From Warburgia ugandensis (Eukaryota; Streptophyta; Magnoliopsida; Canellales; Canellaceae), in the NCBI GenBank assembly GCA_035236585.1, contig CP141132.1, forward strand, positions 47,247,880 to 47,311,879: a stretch of 64,000 bases of DNA, read 5' to 3'. Shown piece after piece: positions 25,941 through 38,590 of the stretch. The notes beneath the pieces are model-generated. The model was given only the letters and a program-made list of their open reading frames with translations. It searched no databases and had not been told where the DNA came from. Position numbers and translations under genes: made by a program. Numbering within the stretch: position 1 is the stretch's first letter; each line of letters opens with the position of its first letter.

Positions 25941-25945
25941 GCCTC
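25941..25945. repeat. Right target-site duplication GCCTC
   Basis: Exact repeat of 9976-9980, directly after the CACA end of the 3' LTR. Confidence 0.88.
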
Positions 25946-26860
25946 TCCCTAATAGCCCCTTTTGTTTCCAAGAGTTGCACCTCCCTCCTTGGGTGCATCT
26001 TGCTTTCCCATTCCACAACATATCTTATAGATGCCTCACTCTTCTCTCTCACTTTCATTCATTTTACTCAGCCACTTCTCTAGCACTCTTCTCTCTAGTC
26101 ACCCCCTCATTTAGCATTCTTCATCCTCCCATCATCCTTCCTTTCAATTCTCTTTAGACCTCTCTTATATGCTCCTTTTATGACTTTATTCCTAGAGTTT
26201 TAGTGAGGAAAAGCATACATACTAAACTCACTTTCTGCTTTTCCTAGGGGTGTAGAAACCATTTGAGAAGGAAGAAACACCTTGCACCTCTTTCTATGGC
26301 AGCCAAGGTATCTCCTTCCTAAAGATGTTTTGGGTTTGGTTGATGTTTTATCAAGGTTGTGGCTTGTCAAGTGACTTCCTCTCCACTTCTTAGCCTATGA
26401 GACAGTGCCTTAACAAGTTTAAGAAGTTGACTAGATGAATATTGAGTAGTGGTAAGTTAGTGTATTTTTTTTAAAGCATTGTTAGATGACATAATAAAGG
26501 ATTCCTATGGTAGGTGATTCAAGCCACTCAAGGGAGTTATTTTTTTCTATTTGCTTTACTTTCCTATATGGCCTTGTAATCATTTCAATATAAATATTCA
26601 AAGTTTATCTCCATAGAAGTTATTTCTTTAATTTGTTGGTTAGTTTTTTTTTTATGCTTTACTTTCTTACTTTAGCTCAAGTTTGTTAGTAGTGTTAGAA
26701 TTATTTACCTACTTTAAATCATTGGTTATCCTAAAGTAAATTAAGCTAGGTTTTGATTGAAATTCTGACATTCTAAGTCTCTATGGAATTGACCCATAAC
26801 TTGTGAAAAGTGTTATTTAAAACACAACAGTTTTCTTTCATAAGAAAGAGGTGCATAAAG
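25946..26860 (+). other. Non-coding; probable end of the older host LTR
   Basis: It continues the sequence before 9976. CT-rich segments are followed by a motif near 26780 (CTATGGAATTGACCC) resembling the conserved TGTGGGATCGACC block close to Athila LTR ends. No gene is seen. Confidence 0.4.
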
Positions 26861-27719
26861 ACTAGTTTAAAACATTGAAAATAAGTTATTATTTTACATG
26901 TTTTGATCATGGTTTTAAAATGGGTTTTTATCTTATTATTTTAGGATGAGAGATATGCATCTTTTGATTTGATTTTGATCAACATAAAAACCCAGAGAAT
27001 CAATGTTTTTATAATGATAGTACATGCATAGAAATAACCAATTTGGTTTGTAAATTTGGAGATGATTTTAATATCTTGTTTATAATTGCTTTTGAACTAA
27101 AATCTTACCATGATATCCACTATTTTTTTATTCATAAACCATACCTAAAAATCATGTTTTGAAACTCTAAGGTTCAGTTATGATTAGTGAATTTTTAGCA
27201 AGTTTTATAAAAAGTAGAAAACATGGTTTTTGAGAACCTAAATCAAACTAATTGTTGAGCATGCATTTATGCCTAAAAGATGACAAGTTTTTTAATATGA
27301 TTTGAGGTAAAATGACAATTTCTTAAACATGATTTGATGCCATCTCATGTTTGGTTTTAGCATAAAGAAGTGCCTGAGAATTAGCATTTTGAATCTAGTT
27401 TTAAAAACAATGTGTTGATGATTAATCTAGCTTAAGAATGAGCTATGATGGTGTTTTGATTTATACTGTGATTTTGCTTGAAAAGGAGCTATATCATATG
27501 ATCATATGTTTGAAAAGAGCATGAATGAGTTATGCTTAGTTTTGCAAAATGTATGAGGGTATAGTGATCCATAGGATTTGAAAGTGAGACAAGCTAAAGA
27601 GCTTGTGGGAACTATGTTAAGAGGTTAGTACATGTTTGCCACCTTACCTCCAACCACGAGAGGTGGTTGGCATCCAATATGTTCAAAGAAGATATTTTTC
27701 TTGATTGTTTTAAGTGACT
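26861..27719 (+). other. Non-coding; possible Tekay-like LTR fragment
   Basis: AT-rich with no gene. Near 27600-27680 the sequence (AGCTTGTGGGAACTATG, then a GGTGG-containing segment) resembles an LTR segment at 40010-40090 and, inverted, at 4760-4860. It is cut at 27720 by the Athila-like LTR. Confidence 0.35.
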
Positions 27720-29402
27720 TGATAAGTAGTCAATTTTTTTATAAAAAGTACCCAATTAGCAATACATGTGTCATAGACTATAGGACATTATTCTAGGAAT
27801 ATTCTAAAATTCATGACACATGCATTTCTAAGCTAATGATCTCAAAATCTAATGTTTTGAAGGATCGAAGCTAATCCAAAGTAAGTATTTGATCTATCAA
27901 AAAAAATTAAATACTAATAGTGTTTTTAATCTTTTGTAGATGTTAAAAGGATGATCCAATTATACAAATCATCTTAGATGATAATCGATGATCCAAATCA
28001 ACCCAGAGAGATTGGGACCTATTTCATATCATTCTAAGTTCAAACAAAGATCAAGATCATTCAAGAACAAGTAGATGAGTCGTAGAAGCAATTGGAAGAA
28101 TCCAAGGTGACTAGAAATAGGCCATGCAAAAACCAATGCAAAATCCACCACCTTTGCATGAGATTTCAAGCCATGAAAGCCACATGAGCCTACAAATTGA
28201 GGACAGAGAAGTTAAGCCATGCGAGCCATGAAGCCAAGATGCAAGCCAATGAAGCCACCATGTCAAAAGCCATCAGGGGAACCATGAAAGCCATTTAAGC
28301 CGGGTCAACATAGGTCGACACATTTTTGAGGAAGAAAATGTGATTCTCCCACTTAAAGAAAATGTGAGTTGAAGAGGAAAAATAGGAGAAACCTAGACAC
28401 TATCAATAAAGAAGATGTGCATGCAAGGTAGACCAATAGGAGAAGAGCCCTCACCCTTAGACTTTCTTTTACTCTCTCCCTCTCTTTCCCTCCAACTTTC
28501 CCTATTTCTATCATCCACTTTCCCTCCAACATTCCCTATTTCTATCATCCTCTTTCCCTCCAACTTTCCTTGTTTATATGATCCTCTTTCCCTCTCCCTA
28601 TCAACTTCCATCATGGAACACTTAGGAAAGAACTTCCATGCAATTTCCTTGGATCTCCTCCTGCTAAGTTCCACCATCCCAGAGTCCTACTTCCCCACCT
28701 TCCTAGCCATCCATCCCTATGTGTGTGTGTGTGTGATTGTGGAGAGGAGGAGGAGTTCTTGGTAAGCATCTTTCTTAGTTTTCCAAAGCCACATTCAAAA
28801 GGAAATCCAAGCCTCTTGCACAGCTAGTTTCCCATGCCTCCTTCAAGGGAGGTTCTCCATGCCTATTTCCACCAAGTTCCCCATGCAATCTCCTAGTCCC
28901 TCCATGCATCTTGCATAGCATCCTTCCAATGAAGTTTTCCTTGGAGTTCCATGCTTCTATCTTAGATCTCAATGCCATTATTGAAGCCAAGTTTCCATGA
29001 GTATTTTCTTTCCTTTTTCCTAAGCTTTGCTTCTTTGTTTCATGCGCATAGTTCTTGTAAGTTTTAGTTTTATAAAGTTCATTCTAAACTTAATATTATT
29101 CATGTTTCTAGTTTAGATTTAGTTTATTGTATTAAATGAATGTTAGTTTCTAATTTTAGTTTTAGAAAGTCTTTATTTTAGAAAGTTTTCTTTAGTTTAA
29201 GTTAGGATTTCATGCATGTTTCTAGTTCCATGTTATTTAAATTCCAAGATTAATCACAGCCCAACTTCTTTTAGCCACGATAAATAGTTTAAATAAGGTT
29301 AAGTTGCATATAAATATTTTAGATTCCTCATGAATCGACCTTACTAGCGTAGATCATACATTTTTCTTTGTGCATTTGGAAGTAAATATTTAGAACACAT
29401 CA
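27720..29402 (+). repeat. Athila-like LTR, subfamily A (5' copy)
   Basis: It runs TGATAAGTAGTC to AACACATCA. It is collinear with 53439-55590 but lacks about 470 bases present there at roughly 54745-55215. It contains CT-rich segments, AGCCATGAAG-type repeats (28150-28300) and a conserved block near 29321 (GATTCCTCATGAATCGACC). The frames at 28393-28765 are CT-rich repeats, not genes. Confidence 0.75.
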
Positions 29403-29425
29403 TTTTTAGCATTGTTGCTAGTGAA
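29403..29425 (+). other. Degenerate Athila primer-binding region
   Basis: TTTTTAGCATTGTTGCTAGTG sits directly after the LTR and resembles the usual Athila sequence (TTTTTGGCGCCGTTGCC) with several substitutions, mostly G or C to A or T as expected from decay of methylated DNA. Confidence 0.6.
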
Positions 29426-30572
29426 TCACAACAGATTTGTGATTGGATTCTAGTTTAGATTGATTATCTCTAGTCATAGTTTTGGGTTGTATTAGTTTAG
29501 TTTTTGCATTAATTTTTGCATATTTTGCTAATTCCTCAGAAAGTGACATATTTTGCTTCTTTTGTGAAAGGGTAATTTGGCAAAAGTAGCAATAGGATCC
29601 TGTGGGCCAAAGTTTCATCGGAGTAATTAGGATTTCTTGATTTTCTAAATTAGGTTTTTATTTTTTAGAGGACTTGTTGTGATGCCAAGTGTAATTTTAT
29701 TTAAAATTGGATGTAATAATATAAGTCAAGTGTGGGCCATCTTGTCCCACATTTGAATGATCCAACTCACATTGACGACCCCACTATAAGTAACGAAGCC
29801 TCTCCTTATTTTTCTATTGTAATTACATCTAGTATAAATTTCACTTTGGTTGATAGTGTAAATTCATATAGTATAGTTCATGCATATTAAATTGTTGCAT
29901 AATATTTAGGATTGTTGCATTAGAACTGCTCCTATTTAACAAGGATTAGCCTGGGCTCAGCAATAATCAAGGCACAAGTGATCAGGTTATAGTGCCTTGC
30001 TATTAAGGTGTAGACCCTTTGTTAGATAGCATATAGGTAGGCATTAGTTTATTTTTCTTACATTGTACTACACGTTTACTACTTTATGGTGGATAGTCAA
30101 ATTGTTAATAAGCGCCCCACAGGAACCCTCATAAGATAAGGATTGGATTTCATCACCAGATCCTTGGTCCACCTAGGTAACCAAATCAATCCTTCTATGC
30201 TCATGAGACCCAACCTTTAAATTTTAATTTAAAATCTAGGAAGAGATTTAGGGTTTCGAGCTTTTAGGACCCTTTTTGGAGGAGTAGATCTACTGTCACT
30301 CCATTGGGTCTTTATCGTTGACATTTGTTGAGATTTGAGAACCTCCTTACATGACAATTGTATTAACTACTTTGAGCAAGGCCTAACTAGTAAACAATAG
30401 TCAAGCTTGGATAAAGGAGAAGCTATTTAGATTTAGGTCTAATCGCTACTCCCTACAGATTAATAAATAATAATAGAAAAACTCACTAGCGAATATTAGG
30501 ATTGATTGTACATCATTTAGAGTTAGATGTCATATTTAGTTAGGATTGCATCATAGTGCATCCACAGTCGTT
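29426..30572 (+). other. Leader between LTR and gag
   Basis: Non-coding. The stretch at about 29680-29800 has a promoter/LTR-like look (GTGTGGGCCATCTTGTCCCA, then a short AT region). It could be a small separate insertion, but I cannot define ends. The rest shows no feature. Confidence 0.4.
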
Positions 30573-31700
30573 GATCTCAGAACATGAAATTAGCACCGTT
30601 TAATACTGAGATTGAACATACCCTTAGACAAGGGATGAGAGATAGAATACATAACCCCATAGCAAACTCATCTGCTGTGCTTAAAGCCAAGGCCATAAAA
30701 GATTTTTATGCGCCACTCTAATTAAATAATCCCCTATGCATAGCATTACCACTTACTAATGTAGACCATTTTGAGTTGAAACCTGGAGCCATTCAGTTAC
30801 TCTCATCCTATTGCGAGCTAGAGAGAGGAGATCCATACCTTCATATTGAGGAATTCCTTGATATATGTGCAACATTCAAGTTTCAAAACTTTTTGGATGA
30901 TTCTGTTAGACTTAAGTTATTTCCCTTCTCATAGAAAGGCAAGGGCAAATCTTGGCTAAATTCACTAGAGGTCGGTTCCATTACTACATGGGACCAATTG
31001 TAGAAAAAAGCTTTTGAACAAATTATTCCCTGTACATAAAACCAACACCCTACATAGGGAGGTCATAAATTTCCAAGAAGAGAAGATGAATAATACTATG
31101 AGTGCTAGGAATGATGGAATGAATTCCTATAAAAATGTCCCTACCATGGATTCAAGAAATGGCAGCAAGTTCAATACTTTTATGAGGCACTTACACCTTT
31201 ATCATTAGCTTGTCCATCACATAGTGCTTACTCTAAATATCTTCTTGAAGAAGTGAATGCTATGAATGCATATCATAATCCTAGCAACAACCCTTATCTA
31301 AGGCCTATAATGCAGGATGCACTAAGCATCCTAATTTCTCATAGTTGAAGAACACTCACCAAGGAGGTCCATCTATGAACCCCTGCTCAAAATTTCCCTA
31401 AAGTTTCAATTCCCCAGTAGCCTTCTCATTTTCAATTCCCTCAACAAAGAAACCAACCTTTGAGGAAATTATGTAGTTATTCATAGAGAAAACCATAAAC
31501 ACCAGGATAAGACTAGACTGGCAATAACCCATCCCTAGAATGAGAGTTGATAGAACTCCAATGTAAATCCCCAAGCTATTGCCAAATTAGAGATGCAAAT
31601 GAGTTAGTTGTCTGATCCAAAACCTAAGGAATAGTTTGAAATGGGGTCATCTTCAAATTCATAGAGACCACCCGAGCAAGCCAAATATGTAACTACCCTT
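30573..31700 (+). pseudogene. Athila-like gag, degenerate
   Basis: Translation shows LAPFNTEIEHTLRQG, then VDHFELKPGAIQLL, EEFLDICATFK, VRLKLFPFS, the SWLNSL step, GSITTWDQL and, after a frameshift, a CPYHGFKKWQQVQYF segment. This is the capsid core of Athila/Tat gag, which forms the particle. Internal stops (for example after LFPFS) and frameshifts make it dead. Confidence 0.82.
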
Positions 31701-31779
31701 AGGAGTAACTATCAGATTGATAACAAGGTAGGGTGAGGATAGATTAAAGAAGAATGCCCAAGCTACAATTAAGGAGAAA

Positions 31780-32606
31780 GATAAAGGAAAGAAGCCTCCA
31801 ACTACCTCAGAACCCATAGTAGAGGCACCTTATATGCCTAAAGCCCCATTCCTTCAACTTTTGAATAAGGCAAAGAAAGGGACTAATTTTCATGAGATAG
31901 TGGATGTGTTCAAACATGTTCAAATCAATAGTCCATTACTTAAGGCAATAAAAGATATCCCTTCTTTAAAGAGTTATGCACATAAAAGTGCAAGCTTAAT
32001 GTGCAAAAAAAATCCTTCCCAATTGAGTAGGTGAGCTCTTTGATTTAGCACCAGACCCTTCTAAAGTTTAGAGACTCGGGTTATCCTACCATCTCATGTG
32101 TTATTGGTGACCACATCATTGATAGGGCACTACTATATTTAAGGGTTAGTGTGAACTGGTTGCCATATTCTGTCTATGTGCAACTAGGGTTTGAAGAACT
32201 AAAACTAACTAATATTACATTACGGATTATAGGCAGATCAGTTAAAATTCTATGTGATATGGTTGAAGATGTCTTAATATAGGTGGACCAATTTTATTTC
32301 CCTATTATTTTCATTGCCTTAGACACCCTGCCTATATTGGACCTTGGTAGTCAAATCTCAATTATTCTTAGATGTCCATTCTTCACAGCGTCTAATTCCA
32401 TCATCAACTGCCATAATGATGTGATGAAATTATCTTTAGACAACATGAAAGTAAAGTTTAATGTGTTTAATGTCAACCATCAACATCTAGACCTTGACAA
32501 CTCCTGCATAGTCAACTTGATTGAAGGTCTAATTACAGATGTTATTCCACTGTTGTCTACCTTAGATCCACTTGAGGCCTATCTTGCACATTTTCATTGC
32601 AATTTT
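31780..32606 (+). pseudogene. Athila-like linker and aspartic protease, degenerate
   Basis: The open stretch at 31834-32034 carries the conserved KGTNFHEIVDVFKHVQIN linker. A SYPTISCVIGD-like lead and the PYSVYVQLGFEELK segment follow, then an open stretch at 32283-32624 with VDQFYFP upstream and an ILRCPF segment. The active site, normally a DLGAS-like motif, reads YLRVS (about 32130-32145), so the catalytic aspartate is lost. A LINE interrupts the region after 32624; the reading resumes at 33218. Confidence 0.78.
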
Positions 32607-32624
32607 GATATAGATAGGTCTATA
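32607..32624. repeat. Left LINE target-site duplication (18 bp)
   Basis: GATATAGATAGGTCTATA, matched at 33200-33217 with one substitution (T to C at base 9). Confidence 0.85.
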
Positions 32625-33202
<578 letters not shown>

Positions 33203-33217
33203 ATAGACAGGTCTATA

Positions 33218-34860
33218 GATGAAATGAATAAGCTCTTAGATGTTGCACCAATCATAGATACCTCTAAATGGGGACCTGAAGTGAAACCTCTTCCCTAGTC
33301 AAAGTCTGCTTTTGTGCCTTCAGTTGAAAAACCACCCACTTTGGTTGCTTGAAAATTTGAAATATTCTTACCTAGGACTTGACAATTAACTTGCCTATGA
33401 TCATTGCCTCAAATCTCAATCAAGAATAGGAAGGAAAGCTACTTAATGTTCTATGTAAACATATGAAAGCTTTATGGTGGACCACAATGGACATCAAAGG
33501 GATTAGCCCTGCTATGTGTATGCATTGCATTCATCTGGATGAAAATAGTAAACCATTTATGGAAACACAGAAGGCTTAACCCTAACATGAAAGAGGTTGT
33601 TAGAGACGAAGTGTGCTAAAATTGCTAGATGTTGGCATCATATACCTCATTTTCTAATAGCACCTAAGTTAGCCCTTCAGGTTGTATCCAAGAAATCCAG
33701 AGTCATAATAATCCACAATGAGGATAACGAACCGATCCCCACTCCTGTGACCACTGAGTGGAGAGTTTATGTGGATTACTTTAAACTAAACTTGGTCTCG
33801 AGGAAAGACCACTTTCCTCTTCCTTTCATTGACCAAATGCTAGAAAGGTTAGCCAACCATAAGTATTATTGTTTCCTTGAGGGTTATTATGGTTATAACC
33901 AAATCACCATTGCATGTGAGGACTAGAAGAAGACTACCTTCACCCGCCCTTTTGGAAACTTTGCCTACTACCATATGCACTTTGGATTGTGTAATGCCCT
34001 GGCTTCTTTCCCAAGGTGTATGTTAAGCATATTTTCCAATATGTTGGAAAAGTTATTGAAAGTGTCCATGGATGATTTTTTAGTATTTGGGTCATCCCTT
34101 GCAGAATGCCTACACCACTTGAAATTAGTTTGTGTCGTGTTAGAAGAAAATTCTTGTGCTAAACTAAGGAAAATGTCATTTTGTGATACAAAGTGGCATT
34201 GTTCAAGACACATAATATCACACAATGGCATAGAGGTTGATAAAGCCAAAGTGGATCTTATTTCTAATCTTCTCCCTCTTATGACGATTCATCAAAGTTT
34301 AATAAAATTTCTAAGCCCTTACATAATTTACTTATGAAGGAGACAATTTTTTACTTTGATGAAACTTGTATGAAAGTATTTGAGTGCCTAATGGCTGCAC
34401 TCACTTTTGTGCCTATCAGTCGACTACCATATTAGAGTGCATAATTTGGGATAATGTGTGATGCTTCAAACTATGCGATCAGTGCTGTGTTGGGACAACA
34501 TATTAATAAACTTCCTCATGTAATATATTATGCTAATAAGACCCTCAATGATGCCTAGCTAAATTAGAAAGAGTTGTTGGTTGTCGTATTTGCCTTGGAC
34601 AAATTTAGATCTTATTTGCTAGGATCTAAAGTCATCATCTATTTGGACCATGCAGTGTTGAAATAACTTCTTTCTAAGAATGATGCTAAACCAAGACTAA
34701 CATGATGGATTTTTTTACTCTAGAAGTTTGATATAGAGATTTGAGATAAGAAAGGTTTCAAAAATGTTGTAGTAGACCATTTGTCCAAGTTGATCATAAA
34801 GTCTTCCTGTGAAGCTATGCCTATAATAGAATCTTTGCCAAATGAACAACTTCTGCAATT
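33218..34860 (+). pseudogene. Athila-like reverse transcriptase-RNase H, degenerate
   Basis: After the spacer (a KGLALLCVCIAFI-like remnant near 33500 and RRLNPNMKEVV near 33575) the RT core follows in two open stretches (33597-33926 and 33975-34337): WRVYVDYFKLNLVSRKDHFP, LPFIDQMLERLA, GYYGYNQITIA, FGLCNALASFPRC, SMDDFLVFG (aspartates at 34071-34076 kept) and NGIEVDKAKVDLI. RNase H follows with YYANKTLNDA, LLVVVFALDKFRSYLLGSK and DAKPRLT, broken by stops. The DD pair survives, but the polyprotein is not open. Confidence 0.9.
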
Positions 34861-34989
34861 TTACTAGTTACCTTGGTATGCTGATATTGTCAATTATCTT
34901 ATTACAGGTCAAAGCCTAATCATTGGTCAAAATAAGATAGAAATATATTACTTTCTAAGGTTAAATACTTTTCATGGGATGATCCATAC

Positions 34990-35704
34990 TTATTCAAGCA
35001 GTATTCTGATAAAGTTATAAGGAGATGCATGCCGAATAGTGAGCATTAATAAATCATTTCTTTTTGCCATGACCCTGTATGCGGGGGGGCCACTTCAGTG
35101 TAAAGAAGATGGCTACAAAAATTTGGAGTGCAGCTTCTACTTACCTACCATTTTTAGAGATTCTTATGCTTATTATATAACATGTGCTAGATGTCAACAA
35201 TCAGGGAGTATATGTAAAAGAGATATTATGCCCTTGAACCCATCTATGATTATTGAGCGTTTTGATGTTTGGGGCATTGACTTATGAGACATTTTCCCAA
35301 TTCGTTTGGAAACCTTTACATCCTTATGGGAGTAGACTGTGTATAAATGGGTAGAAGCCATAGCATGTAAGACCAATGACCATAAGTGGTGGTCCAATTT
35401 TTGAAGGAGAATATTGTGTCATGCTTTGGAATGGAGTGTTTGAAAACTTAATGAAGAAATATGGTGTTAAGCATAGAATTGTTACCGCATACCATTATCA
35501 GACTAGTGGATAGGTGGAAGTATCCAATAGGAAAATTAAAAGGATCTTACAAAAGGCAATTAATCTTAGTCGGAAAGACTAGTCAATGAGACTTAATGAT
35601 GCATTATGGGCTTACTGTACTGCATTCAAAACCTCAATAGGCATGGTACACTATCGTCTGGTTTATGGAAAGGCCTATCATCTCCTAATTGAACTTGAGA
35701 ATAA
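34990..35704 (+). pseudogene. Athila-like integrase, degenerate and 3'-truncated
   Basis: The open stretch at 35039-35287 has the FYLPTIFRD segment, the zinc-binding CARCQQSG pair and FDVWGIDL with the first catalytic aspartate. Later pieces give KWVEAIACKTND, a TAYHYQTSG-like step, EVSNRKIKRIL and, at 35586-35704, [18 protein letters not shown] with the LVYGKA step. The reading ends where the LTR begins at 35705, so the C-terminus and following non-coding region are deleted. Confidence 0.87.
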
Positions 35705-38450
35705 TGATAAGTGCCTAATTTTGCATAAAAATCGCATAATTAGTTATCCATGTGCTCTAACTTATAGGGGTAAAATAGTCTTTTTGACTAAAATTCATAA
35801 CACATGCATTTTTGACCTAATAACTCAAAGATTTGATATTTTGTAGGTCCAGAGGCTAATATGACATAACTATGTGATTAATCATATCTTTTATGATTTA
35901 ATTAGAGTTTTTAACTTTTTGTAAAAAGTAAGATGGTGATCCGATGGCCGAGATCAATTGGGATGAATTTAGAAGATCAAGATCAAAATATTGAGTCAAA
36001 GCTTAAAAGTCATCAATCCATGAGATCAAGGTTAATATTTTATTTTGGACAAGCAATGGATGCAATTAGAGGAGCTACACATGGCCAAAGTGGGCTCATA
36101 CACTAGCAATGCAAAGTCCACCACCTTTGCATGGGTTGCGCTTAAGCCACTAAGCCATGAAGAAGAAGACAAGCTAAGGAGCCAAGCCAACCACTAAAGC
36201 CAAGGATATGAGCCATCAATCTAAGTTAAGAGAGCCATCTACGCCAGCCATGAAGCCAAGCCAACCCTCAATGTTAGCCATTAAAGCTACATAAGCTAAT
36301 CTAAATGGAAGGCCATGATTAGTGGAGAATTTGAAGAATTATCCTTGGTATTTATGGGGATATTTTGATGATAATTAATGAAAAGATAACTAGGATAAGG
36401 TAGCATGTGGACCAATAGGGAGAGCCCCTTCTATTTTTCATGTTTTTTCATGTTTTTCCCACCTTTTCCTCACTTTTCACCTCACCCCTAAGATGCACCG
36501 CGAAATTTACTTTTCATTTAAGAGTCCTACCTTTATAAGACTCCTTCACCTTCCTAAACTCCCATTCAAACCACCCAACCAATCCCAAATTCGTAGGAAA
36601 TCACATAGCCAATAAAATTTTCCCATATCACCTCAATTTACTAAATTTTCTTAGGTCTCTCTTTCAACCCACCTTCCCTATCCCATCCACCCACTTTCCA
36701 TATGTAAGGGATTCAATGAATTTTTAAGGGAGGAAGACATCTCCTCCTAAAAATAAGGCATCTCCCCACCTGCTTGCACTAAAAAAGGTAGCCCCCCTTG
36801 TTCCTCATAAAAACCCTAGCTAGCTTTTCATCTTAGCCATCCAAATTACCTATTTTCATCCCCACTACACATTTGTCTTAGGTTACCCTAGAACATATAG
36901 GCAAAAAGGTATAAAATACCCAAAAAAATCAAAGTTGGAGAGATCTTTCATTAGGAGGAAAAAGACACCTCCACATGGGGGAGGGCATCCTCTTCCTCCT
37001 TCAATTCCTTCTCTCTTTTGCCTTGAACCTCCTACTCCTTTGGGTGGCTGCTACTCCTTCCAAAGTGGGTTGCTACGCTTCCAAGTATTCCACAATTAGG
37101 GTTGAAATTTCCTTTGAAAGGTTGGTTGAGTTTCCTTGATCCTTCTTTTCTTTACTTATTCTCTTTGCTTCCATTGTTGCCCTATTACCTTTGATTTTGT
37201 GTTTAGTTGTAGCTTGTTCCCATATTTGATTGATTGTTAGCCTTGAGTTAGTTTCATAATCCATTGATTTAAGAGCTATAACTCTTTGGTAGTGATAACC
37301 AAAAGAGTATAGCTACTATTTTTCCTTGATCTCTTGTCCTTTCCTTGTTACTTGATTGTTGTTTTGTTTGTTCCAGTTACTTGTTTACCTTGTTGAAGAA
37401 TCTTAGATCCTTGATTCTAATAACTCTAACTCTCTTGGAGTGACAAGCCTAGAGAGTGTAGTTTTTAGGTCAAATCCTTGCCATCTTTCTCCTTAAAATC
37501 TTTTTCCATATCTTGCTTTCTATCTCATCTTTTCTCTATTTTTCCTTTGGACCTCTTTTAGATATATGCAGGGTAGCTTATGATTGAGAGTGGGATGATT
37601 TTGATGAAGTTAGATTTGAGATTTTGGCTGTACTTTTGGTTTAAAACATGATGTACACATTATATGGATGCGTAGCACTCTTGTACTTCAATTCAATAAA
37701 TTCAAAGTTTGGTTTATGTTTGATGTTTAAATTTCATGGATGATTAGTTGCGGGATTTATTGCTTAAATTATCTCTTAAATCAATATCTCTTAGATGGTG
37801 AATACAGCTTCCATTCAGAGATTTCATAGTCACCATTCTAGATGGATTTAACAATCAATTCTCACATGAATTGCACTCAAGATTCATGCACACAACCCAT
37901 TGGGTCATGCGCATGGTTTTGAGGTGTGATCCCTTTAAATAGTTGCTTGTTTTAGTTAAATTTCTTGCTGTAGTTAAAGTAGTTTCATACATTTCATAAT
38001 AGTTTAATTCATCCCTTAATTCACAAACGCTTTCCATGCTTCATATATGCACTTTTTCCATAGTTATTTTCTTGCTAACTCTCATAGTTCCATACATATC
38101 ATGTTTTGCTTATTTGTTTAATTCATGTTAGTCTTTCATGCTTTAGGATTAGTTGCATATTAAAATATTTTCCATTGTATCAAATTTTAAATTTTTAGAT
38201 AGTTCTAATTTTAAAAAGTTTTCATTTAGGAAAGTTTTAAGTTTAGCATGTTTACTTTTAGTATACTTCCATCTTTCATATCTTACACTTATTTTTAGTT
38301 TTTCGTCATTAGTTTAGGTTAAAAGATATCCTTAATTTGGCTAGGTTAGATCGTTTAAAGTAGGGACCATTAGTATCACAATCATTTGATTCCTTGTGGG
38401 ATCGACCTCCTCTCATAAGAATACTACAAATGATTTGTACGCTTGAGAGT
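35705..38450 (+). repeat. Athila-like LTR, subfamily B (3' copy)
   Basis: It starts TGATAAGTGCCTAATTTTGC and has the near-end block TTGTGGGATCGACC at about 38393, with its end near 38450. It is homologous to the 27720 LTR but much more divergent than the copy at 53439, and about 1 kb longer. No gene; small frames are chance. Confidence 0.65.
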
Positions 38451-38455
38451 TTAAC

Positions 38456-38590
38456 TATGACGACCCGGGTTTCATATGATGCAAATTTCATAAAAAGGCG
38501 AGGTCTCTTGCTTTAGAAATATGAAATGCATGAAAATATTTTCTGTTGGAAAGCAATCTTTCGTATAAAACCCTAAGTGTTAAAACACAT
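38456..38590 (-). repeat. Terminal fragment of a Tekay-like LTR
   Basis: TATGACGACCCGGGTTTCAT is the plus-strand view of the conserved LTR end (TCGTCATA on the minus strand). About 130 bases are similar to the ends of solo LTRs 1 and 2, then TGTAATG of the next element begins at 38591. It is probably a minus-strand LTR cut by that insertion. Confidence 0.55.

Noticed and set aside
28393..28765. Proline/serine-rich frames of about 100 codons
   Set aside because: CT-rich Athila LTR sequence; the counterpart at 54071-54435 has different frames.
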